NCBI GenBank assembly: GCA_027310535.1
Contig: DAIDAQ010000053.1
Location: 1-19,195, forward strand
Length of the DNA stretch: 19,195 nt
From: Candidatus Micrarchaeaceae archaeon
GTDB taxonomy: Archaea > Micrarchaeota > Micrarchaeia > Micrarchaeales > Micrarchaeaceae
Reading direction: 5' to 3'
Position numbers and translations under genes: made by a program. Shown piece by piece: positions 7,579 to 14,192 of the stretch; position 1 is the stretch's first letter; each line of letters starts with the position of its first letter. The notes under the pieces were generated by a model that saw only the letters and a list, made by a program, of their open reading frames with translations, searched no databases and had not been told where the DNA came from.

Positions 7579-8055
7579 ATGTTGAGTGATTCAATGGAGA
7601 AGATATCGGAGTTTATGGGGAAGGATCACAGGCGTCTGGATGGATTATTAAAGGAGTTCAACATGGTTGTGAAGAGTGATATGCAGCGGTCAAAGCCACT
7701 GTTCCACAAGTTCAGGGCAGGGCTGCAAAGGCACATTGCATGGGAGGAGGAGGTCCTCTTCCCGGTTTTTGAATCACACACAGGGATGTTCAGCGATGGC
7801 CCGACTTCCATCATGAGGATGGAACACCACATCATTAGAGAGCTCCTGGGAAAGATACACCTGAAAATAGCTGCAGGGCAGGGCAACATAACTGAACTGG
7901 GAGGCAAGCTGAAGGCAGTGCTTGAAGGTCATGACAAGAAGGAGGAGATGGTGCTCTACCCATGGTTTGACAGGGAGAACACATTGACGGAAGAGGAAAG
8001 GGCGGATCTTTTTAAAGATATCGGAAACATGCCTCCGGAGCGCTACAACAGCTGA
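7579..8055 (+). CDS. Hemerythrin-like (HHE) cation-binding protein
   Basis: A 158-residue protein with the HHE hemerythrin pattern of a di-iron four-helix bundle. Likely ligands in order are H17 (KDHRRLD), H52 and E56 (RHIAWEEEVLFP), H83 or H84 (MEHHIIRELL), and H118 and E122 (EGHDKKEEMVLYPWFD). Such proteins bind iron and oxygen, nitric oxide or related species, and often serve in sensing or stress defence; the exact role here is not known. Start: ATG at 7579, with a second in-frame ATG at 7594 also possible. A longer open frame back to 7396 looks noncoding. A hairpin just upstream may control expression. The gene stands alone, downstream of a broken RibD-like gene and convergent with the tRNA endonuclease gene. 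Confidence 0.88.
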   Translation: MLSDSMEKISEFMGKDHRRLDGLLKEFNMVVKSDMQRSKPLFHKFRAGLQRHIAWEEEVLFPVFESHTGMFSDGPTSIMRMEHHIIRELLGKIHLKIAAGQGNITELGGKLKAVLEGHDKKEEMVLYPWFDRENTLTEEERADLFKDIGNMPPERYNS

Positions 8056-8258
8056 TTCATTACATTATGGCAGGGTGGTCTAAGACGCACTGAATCCGGC
8101 AGGTTTCATAGTGCTGCGATTCCACGCCACGGCCAGCTCTGCCATGATCAATAGGGTCTTTTGATAGGTACAACACAGAAGTAGGAAGCACTCTCGCATG
8201 CGTGGCGGGAAAGCACGGAAATCCGGAACCGCTGCATGGCTGCCCCTGAGCATTCTTC
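8056..8258. other. Intergenic stretch with a tRNA-sized inverted repeat
   Basis: No convincing gene. ATGGCAGGG (8067-8075) and CTCTGCCAT (8137-8145) can pair over 9 positions with one G-T, enclosing 61 bases. The unit from 8069 to 8144 is 76 bases, close to tRNA length with an A in the discriminator position. The inside has only a shortened D-arm-like GTCTAAGAC, a possible GCACT...AGTGC stem, and a degenerate T-loop-like GCTGCGATTCC in the wrong place. It may be a tRNA relic or unrelated. The rest (8146-8258) shows nothing I can name. Confidence 0.3.
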
Positions 8259-9425
8259 TCACGGCTGCATCCAATCTATTTCGTAGTACTCGTAGCCGCT
8301 CCTCTCCAGCTCAATGCGCCTTGCTTTGTAGTACGTGACTGCGGTCTCGCGGTCCGCAATGGCTATCACCAGCTCGCACCTGAACGATCCAGCTTCATGG
8401 ATTATGTTGGACAGCTCTGCACCCCCTATGTACTCGTCTTCGGAGAGCGAAAGCATTGCATATCTTGGGCTGTCCACGTCAGGGTTCTCTGCCTCCCCGC
8501 TCCTGCGATAGTAAAGTAGGAAGTCAACTGACATTTTCTTCTGCCTGCTCCTGCCGGGTATGGCAAGTATGAATGTCTTGCGCACTGAGTGGGCGACCCT
8601 TATCGCCCTCGCCCATTCCGATATCAGGAGCTTCGTGTCCCTCGGGAAGACGTGCACAACGTGCTTGGAATGCACCCATGAATTACCTTCACCCTTCGGC
8701 CGCGCCCCTGGAAAGTATATCCTGAAGTGCGTGCCGAACTTGAAGCCTGTCTTGGCAACGTATCCGTTGGATCTCCAATCGGAATAGACAGAGTAAAGCT
8801 TGGGAAAATCAGACCTTCTCTTCACAGCCATATCAAAGAGATCACTCCTCGAATAGCCTTCGACGCCCAGCACGCGGCTGTCTACCAGGAAGAGGGTCTC
8901 GTATATGTCGAGCTTGTTGAGCACACCGCGGTCGCTCGCCTTGTATGTTCCATACTGGCCGAACCAGTAGTCGCTGTATATCTCCCTGCCTGCCCCGCCG
9001 CTTCCGACAACCGTTACAAGGTCGTCGCGGAAAAAAACCCCGCGGAGCTTGGCGTGCTTCAGCTTCAGCTGCCCTGCAGGATATCTTTTGACAGGTACGA
9101 ACCCGCCCTTCTTCTGCCGCTTTGCGACCTCTGGGCTCTTGAGCAGGAGGCCTCTATCGCGCCAGTCCTTATAAGTGAAATAACGCGCCATCAGCTTGCT
9201 TCTGCCTGAAAAGAACAGCGCAACGTCATTGAACTCGAGCTTCTTCCCACTGGAATAACATTCAGCCTTTCTGACGTCTATTATGTAGAGGGCCTCTTCA
9301 GGCTCCAGTACCAGTCTGCCGTGCCTTCTTTCACCTATGTAGCCATTCTGGAGGATATCAATGGTTGCCTGGTCTGTCGAATATATTTCCCCTACCTTCC
9401 TGTCCAGCTCTATAAGCAAGGCCAT
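8259..9425 (-). CDS. endA: tRNA-splicing endonuclease, three-unit (epsilon-2-like)
   Basis: Cuts bulge-helix-bulge introns from precursor tRNAs. The 388-residue protein is about twice the length of the homotetrameric form. The central catalytic unit shows YSDWRSNGYVAKTGFKFG, then the presumed catalytic residues Y237 (HFRIY), H252 (VHSKHVVHV) and K283 (VAHSVRKTFILA). An N-terminal degenerate unit (MARYFTYKDWRDRGLLLK at about 79-96) lacks the triad. A C-terminal structural unit follows (after about 297, ending YEYYEIDWMQP). This three-unit order matches the epsilon-2 enzyme described from ARMAN archaea, reported to work as a homodimer with broad intron specificity. Start: ATG at 9425, preceded by GGTG; a longer frame would run into the HAD gene. 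It starts 11 bases after the HAD stop, in an operon with radA. Confidence 0.9.
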   Translation of the reverse strand: MALLIELDRKVGEIYSTDQATIDILQNGYIGERRHGRLVLEPEEALYIIDVRKAECYSSGKKLEFNDVALFFSGRSKLMARYFTYKDWRDRGLLLKSPEVAKRQKKGGFVPVKRYPAGQLKLKHAKLRGVFFRDDLVTVVGSGGAGREIYSDYWFGQYGTYKASDRGVLNKLDIYETLFLVDSRVLGVEGYSRSDLFDMAVKRRSDFPKLYSVYSDWRSNGYVAKTGFKFGTHFRIYFPGARPKGEGNSWVHSKHVVHVFPRDTKLLISEWARAIRVAHSVRKTFILAIPGRSRQKKMSVDFLLYYRRSGEAENPDVDSPRYAMLSLSEDEYIGGAELSNIIHEAGSFRCELVIAIADRETAVTYYKARRIELERSGYEYYEIDWMQP

Positions 9426-9436
9426 AGTGACACCGT

Positions 9437-9691
9437 TCAGGCTTTGGTACCCAATGCCTTTAGCCTTGCCTTGAGATCGTGTGCACCCCTGAATAGCACT
9501 ACATTGAATCCTAGCTGTCTTGCCATCCAAATATTCTCCTTAGTGTCGTCAACGAATATGCACTCGATGGGCCTTGTATGCAGCTTTTTGAGCACCAACC
9601 TGAAAATCTCTCCGCAGGGCTTGGCCAGCCTTCCGGAAAGGATGACACTGCTTACGTCGAATATGACTGCCCTGATTGGGGTTTCGGCCAT
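9437..9691 (-). CDS. Cap-less HAD-superfamily remnant or mini-protein
   Basis: An intact 84-residue ORF that matches the two ends of a haloacid dehalogenase-like hydrolase. Motif I is IRAVIFDVSSV (nucleophile D12, but the usual second Asp is S14). It is followed almost at once by RLAKPCGEIFRLVL (motif III Lys K24) and IFVDDTKEN (motif IV D48, D49), ending in the family-like GFNVVLF. Normal members carry a cap domain and motif II between residues 20 and 22, roughly 100 residues; these are missing without breaking the frame. It lies 4 bases after radA and 11 before endA, so translation is likely coupled. Hydrolase activity is doubtful. It could be a functional small protein or the product of an in-frame deletion kept for operon continuity. 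Confidence 0.7.
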   Translation of the reverse strand: MAETPIRAVIFDVSSVILSGRLAKPCGEIFRLVLKKLHTRPIECIFVDDTKENIWMARQLGFNVVLFRGAHDLKARLKALGTKA

Positions 9692-9695
9692 GCGC

Positions 9696-10646
9696 TCAGC
9701 TCTTTATGCCGTCCCTTGTTATCTTTATGACACACTCGCCTTCTGGCATGTTCGGCGAGTCTATGAGCCTCACTATCCTCTTCTCCTCCTTACTCTTGCG
9801 CATGTAAAGCCTTGTAGTGGCGGCATGCGCCATGATGTTGCCCCCTATCGGCGTCGTAGGATCACCGAAGAGTATCCCGGGGTTGTCCATCACTTGGTTG
9901 GTGAGATAGACGGCGAGGTTGTGCTTGTCGGCGAGGCCTTGGAGCTTGTGGATGTGCATGTTTAGCTTACCCTGCCGTTCGCCGAGCGCCCCCCTGCCTA
10001 TAAATTCAGCGCGGAAAAGGGCCATCATCGAATCCACAACAATAAGCTTGATGTTGTTCTCCTGTATCAGCTTGTCGGCCCTCTCAGCGGTCAATATCTG
10101 CTGGTCGGTTGTCTGTACCCTCACGTAGAAGATATTGCTGAGTGCCTTTTCAGGATTTATGCCCCTGGCCTTCGCTATCTCGCTGATGCGCTCAGGCCTG
10201 AATGTAGACTCGGTGTCTATGAAGAGGACCTTGCCTTCCAACCCTCCATCCTCCTTTGGGAGCTGGACGTCAACACATAGCTGAAAGCCAAGCTGGGTCT
10301 TTCCGCTCGCAAACTTGCCGTAAGCTTCAGTTATTGCACCAGCCTCCATCCCCCCGCCTATCAGCTCGTCGAGGTCTGCTGCTCCTGTGCTTATCTTGCC
10401 GACCTGGGCCCGCCTCTCGGATACCGCGTTGCCTGTCTCGTAGTTTACAGTAGTTGACTCCTGCGCAGCCTGGACGGCCTTCTTTGCCGCATCGGTGCTG
10501 ATGCCGGCAGCTTCTGCAAGCTCATGCGGCGGCATCGTTGCCACTTTGTCTAGTGAGTCAACTCCAACCGCCCTGAGTTTCGAAGCACTTACCTCCCCAA
10601 TTCCAGGGAGGTCCTCTATTTCCTGGATCTTTTTCTCTTTTGCCAT
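9696..10646 (-). CDS. radA: DNA repair and recombination protein RadA
   Basis: Archaeal RecA/Rad51 recombinase, which forms filaments on single-stranded DNA and drives strand exchange. The 316-residue protein has an N-terminal helix-hairpin-helix domain (IEDLPGIGEVSASKLRAVGV at about 10-29). The ATPase core has Walker A GKFASGKT at 110-117, Walker B LIVVDS at 201-206, a loop-1 region FRAEFIGRGALGERQ, and NQVMDNPGILFGDPTTPIGGN at about 250-270. The Walker A reads GKFASGKT where most RadA proteins have GEFGSGKT; the essential Gly-Lys-Thr is kept. Start: ATG at 10646, preceded by GGGGG at a good distance; the longer frame upstream looks noncoding. First gene of the radA-HAD-endA operon. Confidence 0.96.
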   Translation of the reverse strand: MAKEKKIQEIEDLPGIGEVSASKLRAVGVDSLDKVATMPPHELAEAAGISTDAAKKAVQAAQESTTVNYETGNAVSERRAQVGKISTGAADLDELIGGGMEAGAITEAYGKFASGKTQLGFQLCVDVQLPKEDGGLEGKVLFIDTESTFRPERISEIAKARGINPEKALSNIFYVRVQTTDQQILTAERADKLIQENNIKLIVVDSMMALFRAEFIGRGALGERQGKLNMHIHKLQGLADKHNLAVYLTNQVMDNPGILFGDPTTPIGGNIMAHAATTRLYMRKSKEEKRIVRLIDSPNMPEGECVIKITRDGIKS

Positions 10647-10686
10647 CAGACCCCCAAAAAGAGTTAGACTTATTATACTCCATGTG

Positions 10687-10698
10687 AAAGTATAAAAT
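10687..10698. promoter_or_regulatory. TATA-like element between radA and the structured element
   Basis: The plus strand reads gtataaaata and the minus strand tattttatac. For radA it gives a transcript start near 10668 and a leader of about 22 bases containing the GGGGG ribosome-binding site. Read the other way it would start a plus-strand transcript near 10720, at the edge of the structured element. Confidence 0.4.
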
Positions 10699-10717
10699 AG
10701 TTGCTTACAACTAACCA

Positions 10718-10812
10718 AAGGTCAAATGACGGTGGTCAGAAAGGAATAGTGCCAGCGTGCATTGCACGCTGGCAAGGCGACCAGTTCTTTACGACCTTCT
10801 TTCTGTAGAGAA
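10718..10812. other. Structured intergenic element, possible noncoding RNA or regulator
   Basis: The stretch between radA and the DUF92 gene holds a perfect 11-base-pair hairpin: TGCCAGCGTGC (10750-10760), loop ATT, GCACGCTGGCA (10764-10774). It sits inside TGGTC (10733-10737) and GACCA (10779-10783). A competing outer pair is CAGAAAG (10737-10743) with CTTTCTG (10799-10805). No box C/D or clear ACA box is seen and no T-tract follows, so it is neither an evident guide RNA nor a standard terminator. It may be an RNA, an operator or a topological site. Confidence 0.45.
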
Positions 10813-10837
10813 CCCAGTACATGTTTAAGGAAAACAG

Positions 10838-10846
10838 GTTTAAAAG
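10838..10846 (+). promoter_or_regulatory. TATA box of the DUF92 gene
   Basis: The sequence gtttaaaag is centred about 53 bases before the ATG at 10895, putting the transcript start near 10868. This lies after the GTG at 10859 and so favours the ATG as start. Confidence 0.4.
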
Positions 10847-10894
10847 ACTATCTTAATAGTGGAATTTTATCATAAATTTGGAAACAATGATTAT

Positions 10895-11572
10895 ATGGCT
10901 TTGTTGACTTTAAACAGGAAAGGGGTTATTACAGCCGTGCTCTTGGGCGCAGCTCTGCTATTCTTGGGTGGCAAGTACGGACCTCTGATGCTCAGCCTAA
11001 TGCTTTACTTCCTCTTTGCATCGTTTCTTGTGACACGGATAAGGCTGGACTATAAAGAGAAACACAGGCTCACTGAAAGAAGTAGAGGGGCGATAAACGT
11101 GATAGCAAATGGGCTTGGCCCTCTGGTGTTTGCCTCGCTCGTCTTCATAGGTGGAATCTATGCCAATAACCTCTTAGAGACTATGGGTTTGGTTGGCTTT
11201 GCTGCCTCTGTAGCCGGGATTACATCAGATAAGTTCGCAAGCGAACTAGGGGTTCTTGATGGAACACCAAGAGAAATACTTACCTTGAGGAGGTCAAAGA
11301 AAGGGAGGAGCGGCGCAGTGACAGCATTTGGGTTATGCATGGCATTTGCAGGAGCAGCGTCTGTAGCCGTCCTCTTCTATCTATGGCAGTATATCACAGC
11401 AGTGCCTATACCATGGATAATAATGACAATAACGCTCTTTGGCTTTGCTGGCAGCATTGCTGACTCAGTGGCCGGATACTTTGAGGAGAGGGGCTTCGGG
11501 AACAAACACACCTCAAACCTTGTCTGCGCGCTGGTGGCTGGGCTGATAGCGGCATTGGTGGTGCTGATCTGA
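10895..11572 (+). CDS. DUF92 family integral membrane protein (VTE6-like)
   Basis: A 225-residue polytopic membrane protein of the DUF92 family, which includes plant VTE6, reported as a phytyl-phosphate kinase. In archaea a role in isoprenoid or polyprenyl phosphate metabolism is plausible but unproven. Family motifs are RSRGAINVIANGLGP (63-76), the core SDKFASELGVLDGTPREI (111-128) followed by TLRRSKKGRSGAVT, and the C-terminal GSIADSVAG with NKHTSNLVCALVAGLIA (204-219). About six hydrophobic segments are visible. An ATG at 10895 is preferred to the GTG at 10859, because the TATA box places transcription start downstream of the GTG and the family N-terminus begins here. It is divergent from radA, with the structured element between them. 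Confidence 0.85.
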   Translation: MALLTLNRKGVITAVLLGAALLFLGGKYGPLMLSLMLYFLFASFLVTRIRLDYKEKHRLTERSRGAINVIANGLGPLVFASLVFIGGIYANNLLETMGLVGFAASVAGITSDKFASELGVLDGTPREILTLRRSKKGRSGAVTAFGLCMAFAGAASVAVLFYLWQYITAVPIPWIIMTITLFGFAGSIADSVAGYFEERGFGNKHTSNLVCALVAGLIAALVVLI

Positions 11573-12006
11573 AATCTTAAACCTTCCTGTTCTTCTGAGT
11601 AGCTTGCTATAGTACATACGTATCTGTGCCTTGCTTCCCGATCTGCTTTGTGTAGAAAGACTCCTTGAACCCGCTCGCCGCGCATATCGGCGTTGGCCAC
11701 TGTTGCAAACCCTGCTATCGTCCAGCTTGCAAGATAAGGGTCGGAGGATCGAAAACATTGCTGGCAAGCTCCATGCCCTTCATATATAGGGATGACTGGC
11801 AGAGTGGGAGAAGACCGCACGTGAATGGCTCCAGCGAAGTCTTACCAACCTGTTGTTCTGCTGGTTGTAGATCGCCATAGTTTGTGGCTGGGCCGTTAAT
11901 GCACTTATCTACAATGATTATAAGGTGTTTTACTTTGTGAGTTTTAGTGCTTTCTGTGCATTTATGCTTATTGCGTTTCATCCCCCCTTAGTAATAGACT
12001 TGTTTC
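11573..12006 (-). other. Gene-poor stretch with a possible decayed gene
   Basis: No convincing complete gene. On the minus strand, two overlapping frames look partly protein-like and could be halves of one broken gene. One runs from an ATG at 11981 and includes GLLPLCQSSLYMKGMELAS. The other continues with YLASWTIAGFATVANADMRG and VFLHKADREARHRYV down to about 11573. The switch would fall near 11740. I do not recognise the family. Six consecutive G directly before the ATG at 11981 are too close to serve as a normal ribosome-binding site. Codon choice and a homology search are needed to tell a relic from chance. Confidence 0.25.
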
Positions 12007-12144
12007 TTACAGATCTCTCTTAGTTTCCTGAGTTTTGGTCTCTTCTTTCCTTAGGGGCCTTAAATAAGATCCGGCTTTAACTGCAGCAAACGTAGCGAGC
12101 AGAAGTATCCTGCCTGTCACTAACATGCTGGCCATAACAGCCAT
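12007..12144 (-). CDS. Possible small single-pass membrane protein
   Basis: A 45-codon ORF starting MAVMASMLVTG, with a hydrophobic stretch (about residues 4-24), then a charged tail (LRPLRKEETKTQETKRDL). This is a typical layout for a small membrane-anchored protein. No ribosome-binding site or clear promoter was seen. The stretch has no other candidate, but chance is quite possible. Confidence 0.25.
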   Translation of the reverse strand: MAVMASMLVTGRILLLATFAAVKAGSYLRPLRKEETKTQETKRDL

Positions 12145-12248
12145 TTAAGGTATGGCGGCAGCGAGTGAATATGAAGGTAGCTTGCACGGAACCTCATTGC
12201 TGAGGATAAATGCCGAGCCGATAACGTGTAGTTTGTGATAAGTGCCGC

Positions 12249-12323
12249 TTATCTAGCGATCTTGGTTGAGCTCTCGCTAAGCTCTTCAAATTTTTCAACG
12301 GATATCTTGCACGTTTCTGCCAT
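12249..12323 (-). CDS. Possible 24-residue peptide or truncated gene start
   Basis: A short ORF starting MAETCKISVEKFEELSES and ending TKIAR. It has better initiation signals than most short ORFs here: AAGGTGAGAAC before the ATG (GGTGA ribosome-binding site) and a TATA-like gtttatatc about 40 bases upstream. It may be the surviving start of a lost gene or a genuine short peptide. Nothing links it to a function. The remaining gap between 12145 and 12391 shows no other gene. Confidence 0.25.
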   Translation of the reverse strand: MAETCKISVEKFEELSESSTKIAR

Positions 12324-12391
12324 GTTCTCACCTTATACACTCTGCTTCTGATATAAACAAGTTACTTTTGATTTCCATGATCTACAAAATA

Positions 12392-12464
12392 TGCGCTAGC
12401 CGGGATTTGAACCCGGGCGACCAGCTTGGGAAGCTGGTGTCCTACCATGCTAGACTACTAGCGC
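12392..12464 (-). tRNA. tRNA-Gly(CCC)
   Basis: On the minus strand, acceptor GCGCTAG pairs with CTAGCGC (plus-strand 12393-12399 and 12458-12464), with discriminator A. Anticodon stem CCAGC/GCTGG encloses loop TTCCCAA with anticodon CCC (plus-strand GGG at 12428-12430). The T arm contains GGGTTCAAATCCC. It is 73 bases with no intron and no encoded CCA. Confidence 0.96.
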
Positions 12465-12483
12465 ACAGTAAGAGATACCAGCT

Positions 12484-12494
12484 GCATATATAAA
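12484..12494 (-). promoter_or_regulatory. TATA box of tRNA-Gly
   Basis: The minus strand reads cttttatatatgc, centred about 25 bases upstream of the mature 5' end of tRNA-Gly. This implies little or no 5' leader. Confidence 0.45.
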
Positions 12495-12569
12495 AGTGTT
12501 GATGGCGCTACGGCGTTGCGGCAAATGGAGCCATCGTTTTAATATTATCACACAAGCCCTTTTTTACAC

Positions 12570-12624
12570 AGCGCCAGCGTTGACGAAACGCCCTTGGACA
12601 GGGTTTGTCGCAACACCTGACGCT
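12570..12624. other. Long imperfect hairpin after the PAC2 gene
   Basis: Nested pairs are AGCG/CGCT, CAG/CTG, GTTG/CAAC, CGA/TCG and CCCT/AGGG with loop TGGAC, separated by small internal loops: about 18 base pairs in 55 bases. The 3' plus-strand arm reaches into the stop codon of the PAC2 gene. On the minus strand it would form right after that gene's stop and could stabilise or end the transcript, though no T-tract follows on that strand. A hairpin-type small RNA is another reading; no convincing ACA box was found. Confidence 0.45.
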
Positions 12625-13381
12625 ATCTTATATAGGAGAGTTTCCTGTCCTTCTCCTCCTCCTGCATTGTAATCTGCTGCGCGAGCTCTCTTTCCATCCT
12701 TGCAGTCTCATTTATCAGCTTGTCAATCCCTTCTGCCTTTACCTTTATGGGAGTGGTCTTAGATAAAACGCCGAGCACTGCCTTCGCCGCAGTAGCGTCA
12801 AAGTCCATCAGGCTTGTCTCGCCTAGCAGGCATATCCCAGGAAGCTTGTGCATCTTGGCAAAAGCGAGCATCATGCCTGCCGAGCCCCATATTGCCCCCC
12901 TTGACTTACCGAAGACTATATCGTACTTTGAGAACTGCCTGATAACATCTTTGCTCGTTGCATTAGCAAAGACACGGGGCTTCCCCGGCATCCCATTATG
13001 CGAGACGTAACCGCCGACAGTGTAGATGAAGCTGCCACCCATCTTGTTGATAAAGAATTCCACAATGGCAGAGTTGACATAAAACTGCCCTTCCGGAGTG
13101 CCTGCCTGACAGTCTCCTGTCAGCAGGAGGATGTCATTCGGCTTCTGCTTTATCAGATAAATCCTGTTGCTGACCAGCCTAATGCCTCCACCTTTTGTCA
13201 TCATCACATTGCTTAAAAAATGTGGCGAGTATATGGCGGCTATCAGCTGCGGCTTGTACTCCTTGCGTATCTGTTCTACAACTATTCTGCCAACGCTACC
13301 GATGCCGGGAAGGCCGACCATCATTATAGGCTTGACCAGCTTCACACCCTTTCTCATCCTCACTTTTATCCTCATACTCAC
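12623..13381 (-). CDS. PAC2 family protein (proteasome assembly chaperone-like)
   Basis: A 252-residue member of the PAC2 family, related to eukaryotic proteasome assembly chaperone 2. Archaeal members are often encoded next to aIF2-alpha and ribosomal genes. Visible family features are IMMVGLPGIGSVGRIVVE near the N-terminus, LLLTGDCQAGTPEGQFYVNS, YTVGGYVSHNGMPGKP, and a central GLLxGET-like LPGICLLGETS. The C-terminus is a charged helix (MERELAQQITMQEEEKDRK), likely coiled coil. Start: GTG at 13381, overlapping the aIF2-alpha stop by 4 bases (GTGA), which implies coupled translation; an ATG at 13375 is equally possible. The partner and true role in archaea are not settled. Confidence 0.88.
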   Translation of the reverse strand: MSMRIKVRMRKGVKLVKPIMMVGLPGIGSVGRIVVEQIRKEYKPQLIAAIYSPHFLSNVMMTKGGGIRLVSNRIYLIKQKPNDILLLTGDCQAGTPEGQFYVNSAIVEFFINKMGGSFIYTVGGYVSHNGMPGKPRVFANATSKDVIRQFSKYDIVFGKSRGAIWGSAGMMLAFAKMHKLPGICLLGETSLMDFDATAAKAVLGVLSKTTPIKVKAEGIDKLINETARMERELAQQITMQEEEKDRKLSYIR

Positions 13382-14178
13382 AGCCTGTTTATTATATCAA
13401 CTTTCTCCTTTTTTATCTTCTCCTTTTCGATTGAGTACTGACCCTCCTTGAGCATATCTTTTATAGTGGACAGTGAATCCTGGATGTGTTCCTCTGCTTC
13501 TGGGTAATCATTGCCCTCTGCAATAAGTCTGTACCTTGGGGCACCTATGTATTCCACGGTGACTTTGTTTGCCTCTATAGTCTGTAGTATCCTACGAATC
13601 TGGTCTATACCTTCCATTGTGTTGTATGTAAACATAGACAGGATGTATGCAACCTTGTGCTCTCTGGTGGTCCTGCTTGACTCTATTAGTTTCTGTAGGG
13701 TTTCCTTGAGCTTCTGCGGCAGCTTTGCTGCAGCAAAGCCTTCTGTGTTGTCGGCTGCGCTCTTGATAAACTTTGTAAAAGAGCGAAATTCACTGAGCAC
13801 GTACTCATTGTATTGATCGCGCTTCTCCTTTGGGCTGACCTTTGCTTCCTTCATCGCCTGTTGGAAGAGCGATATCAATCGCTTCTCCAGATTGTATATG
13901 TTGAGCTTTTCTTTTGCTTCGTTTTGGTTCACTTTTTTTATTGAAATGTCTATAGTGCCCCTGTTCTCGTCTATGAATATTACTTTACAGACTACAATCT
14001 GACCGGCGTGAATGTACTCGTGTATGTTTTTTATCCAACCAGAAGACACCTCCCTTATCGGCAGGAATGCTTCCAAATTATTGTATTCCACAAGCCTGCA
14101 GTGCGCGCTGAACTGCGATACCTTATCTATACTAGTTATTACAAGCTCACCCACGTTTGGTTTCCTCTTCTCATCCAC
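13378..14178 (-). CDS. eif2a: Translation initiation factor aIF2 alpha subunit
   Basis: Alpha subunit of the heterotrimeric aIF2, which brings initiator Met-tRNA to the small ribosomal subunit. The 266-residue protein has the N-terminal S1-type OB domain (GELVITSIDKVSQFSAHCRL at about 10-29, then FLPIREVSSGWIKNIHEYI), a central helical domain, and the C-terminal alpha/beta domain with VEYIGAPRYRLIAEG and a lysine-rich tail. Start: GTG at 14178, six bases after a GGTG ribosome-binding site. It lies 14 bases after the eL42 gene and overlaps the PAC2 gene by 4 bases. In many archaea S27e sits between eL42 and aIF2-alpha and Nop10 follows; neither is present here. Initiator tRNA lies about 1 kb upstream on the same strand. 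Confidence 0.95.
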   Translation of the reverse strand: MDEKRKPNVGELVITSIDKVSQFSAHCRLVEYNNLEAFLPIREVSSGWIKNIHEYIHAGQIVVCKVIFIDENRGTIDISIKKVNQNEAKEKLNIYNLEKRLISLFQQAMKEAKVSPKEKRDQYNEYVLSEFRSFTKFIKSAADNTEGFAAAKLPQKLKETLQKLIESSRTTREHKVAYILSMFTYNTMEGIDQIRRILQTIEANKVTVEYIGAPRYRLIAEGNDYPEAEEHIQDSLSTIKDMLKEGQYSIEKEKIKKEKVDIINRL

Positions 14179-14192
14179 AATAACACCTTTAT

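Noticed and set aside
8080..8274. Minus-strand 64-residue ORF in the hemerythrin-endA gap
   Set aside because: No initiation signals or family features, and its upstream end overlaps the endA C-terminus.
9426..9530. Longer N-terminus for the tRNA endonuclease
   Set aside because: It would overlap the HAD gene and adds a low-quality sequence; the ATG at 9425 has GGTG in place.
10647..10718. Longer N-terminus for RadA
   Set aside because: It would read through the promoter and the GGGGG ribosome-binding site of the ATG at 10646.
11665..11880. Plus-strand 71-residue ORF in the gene-poor stretch
   Set aside because: Cys-rich and low quality; the minus strand looks more protein-like here, and even that is doubtful.
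12465..12569. Box C/D small RNA starting near TGATGG at about 12500
   Set aside because: The nearest D-like box (CTGA) is about 115 bases away, too far for an archaeal C/D RNA, and no D' or C' boxes are clear.
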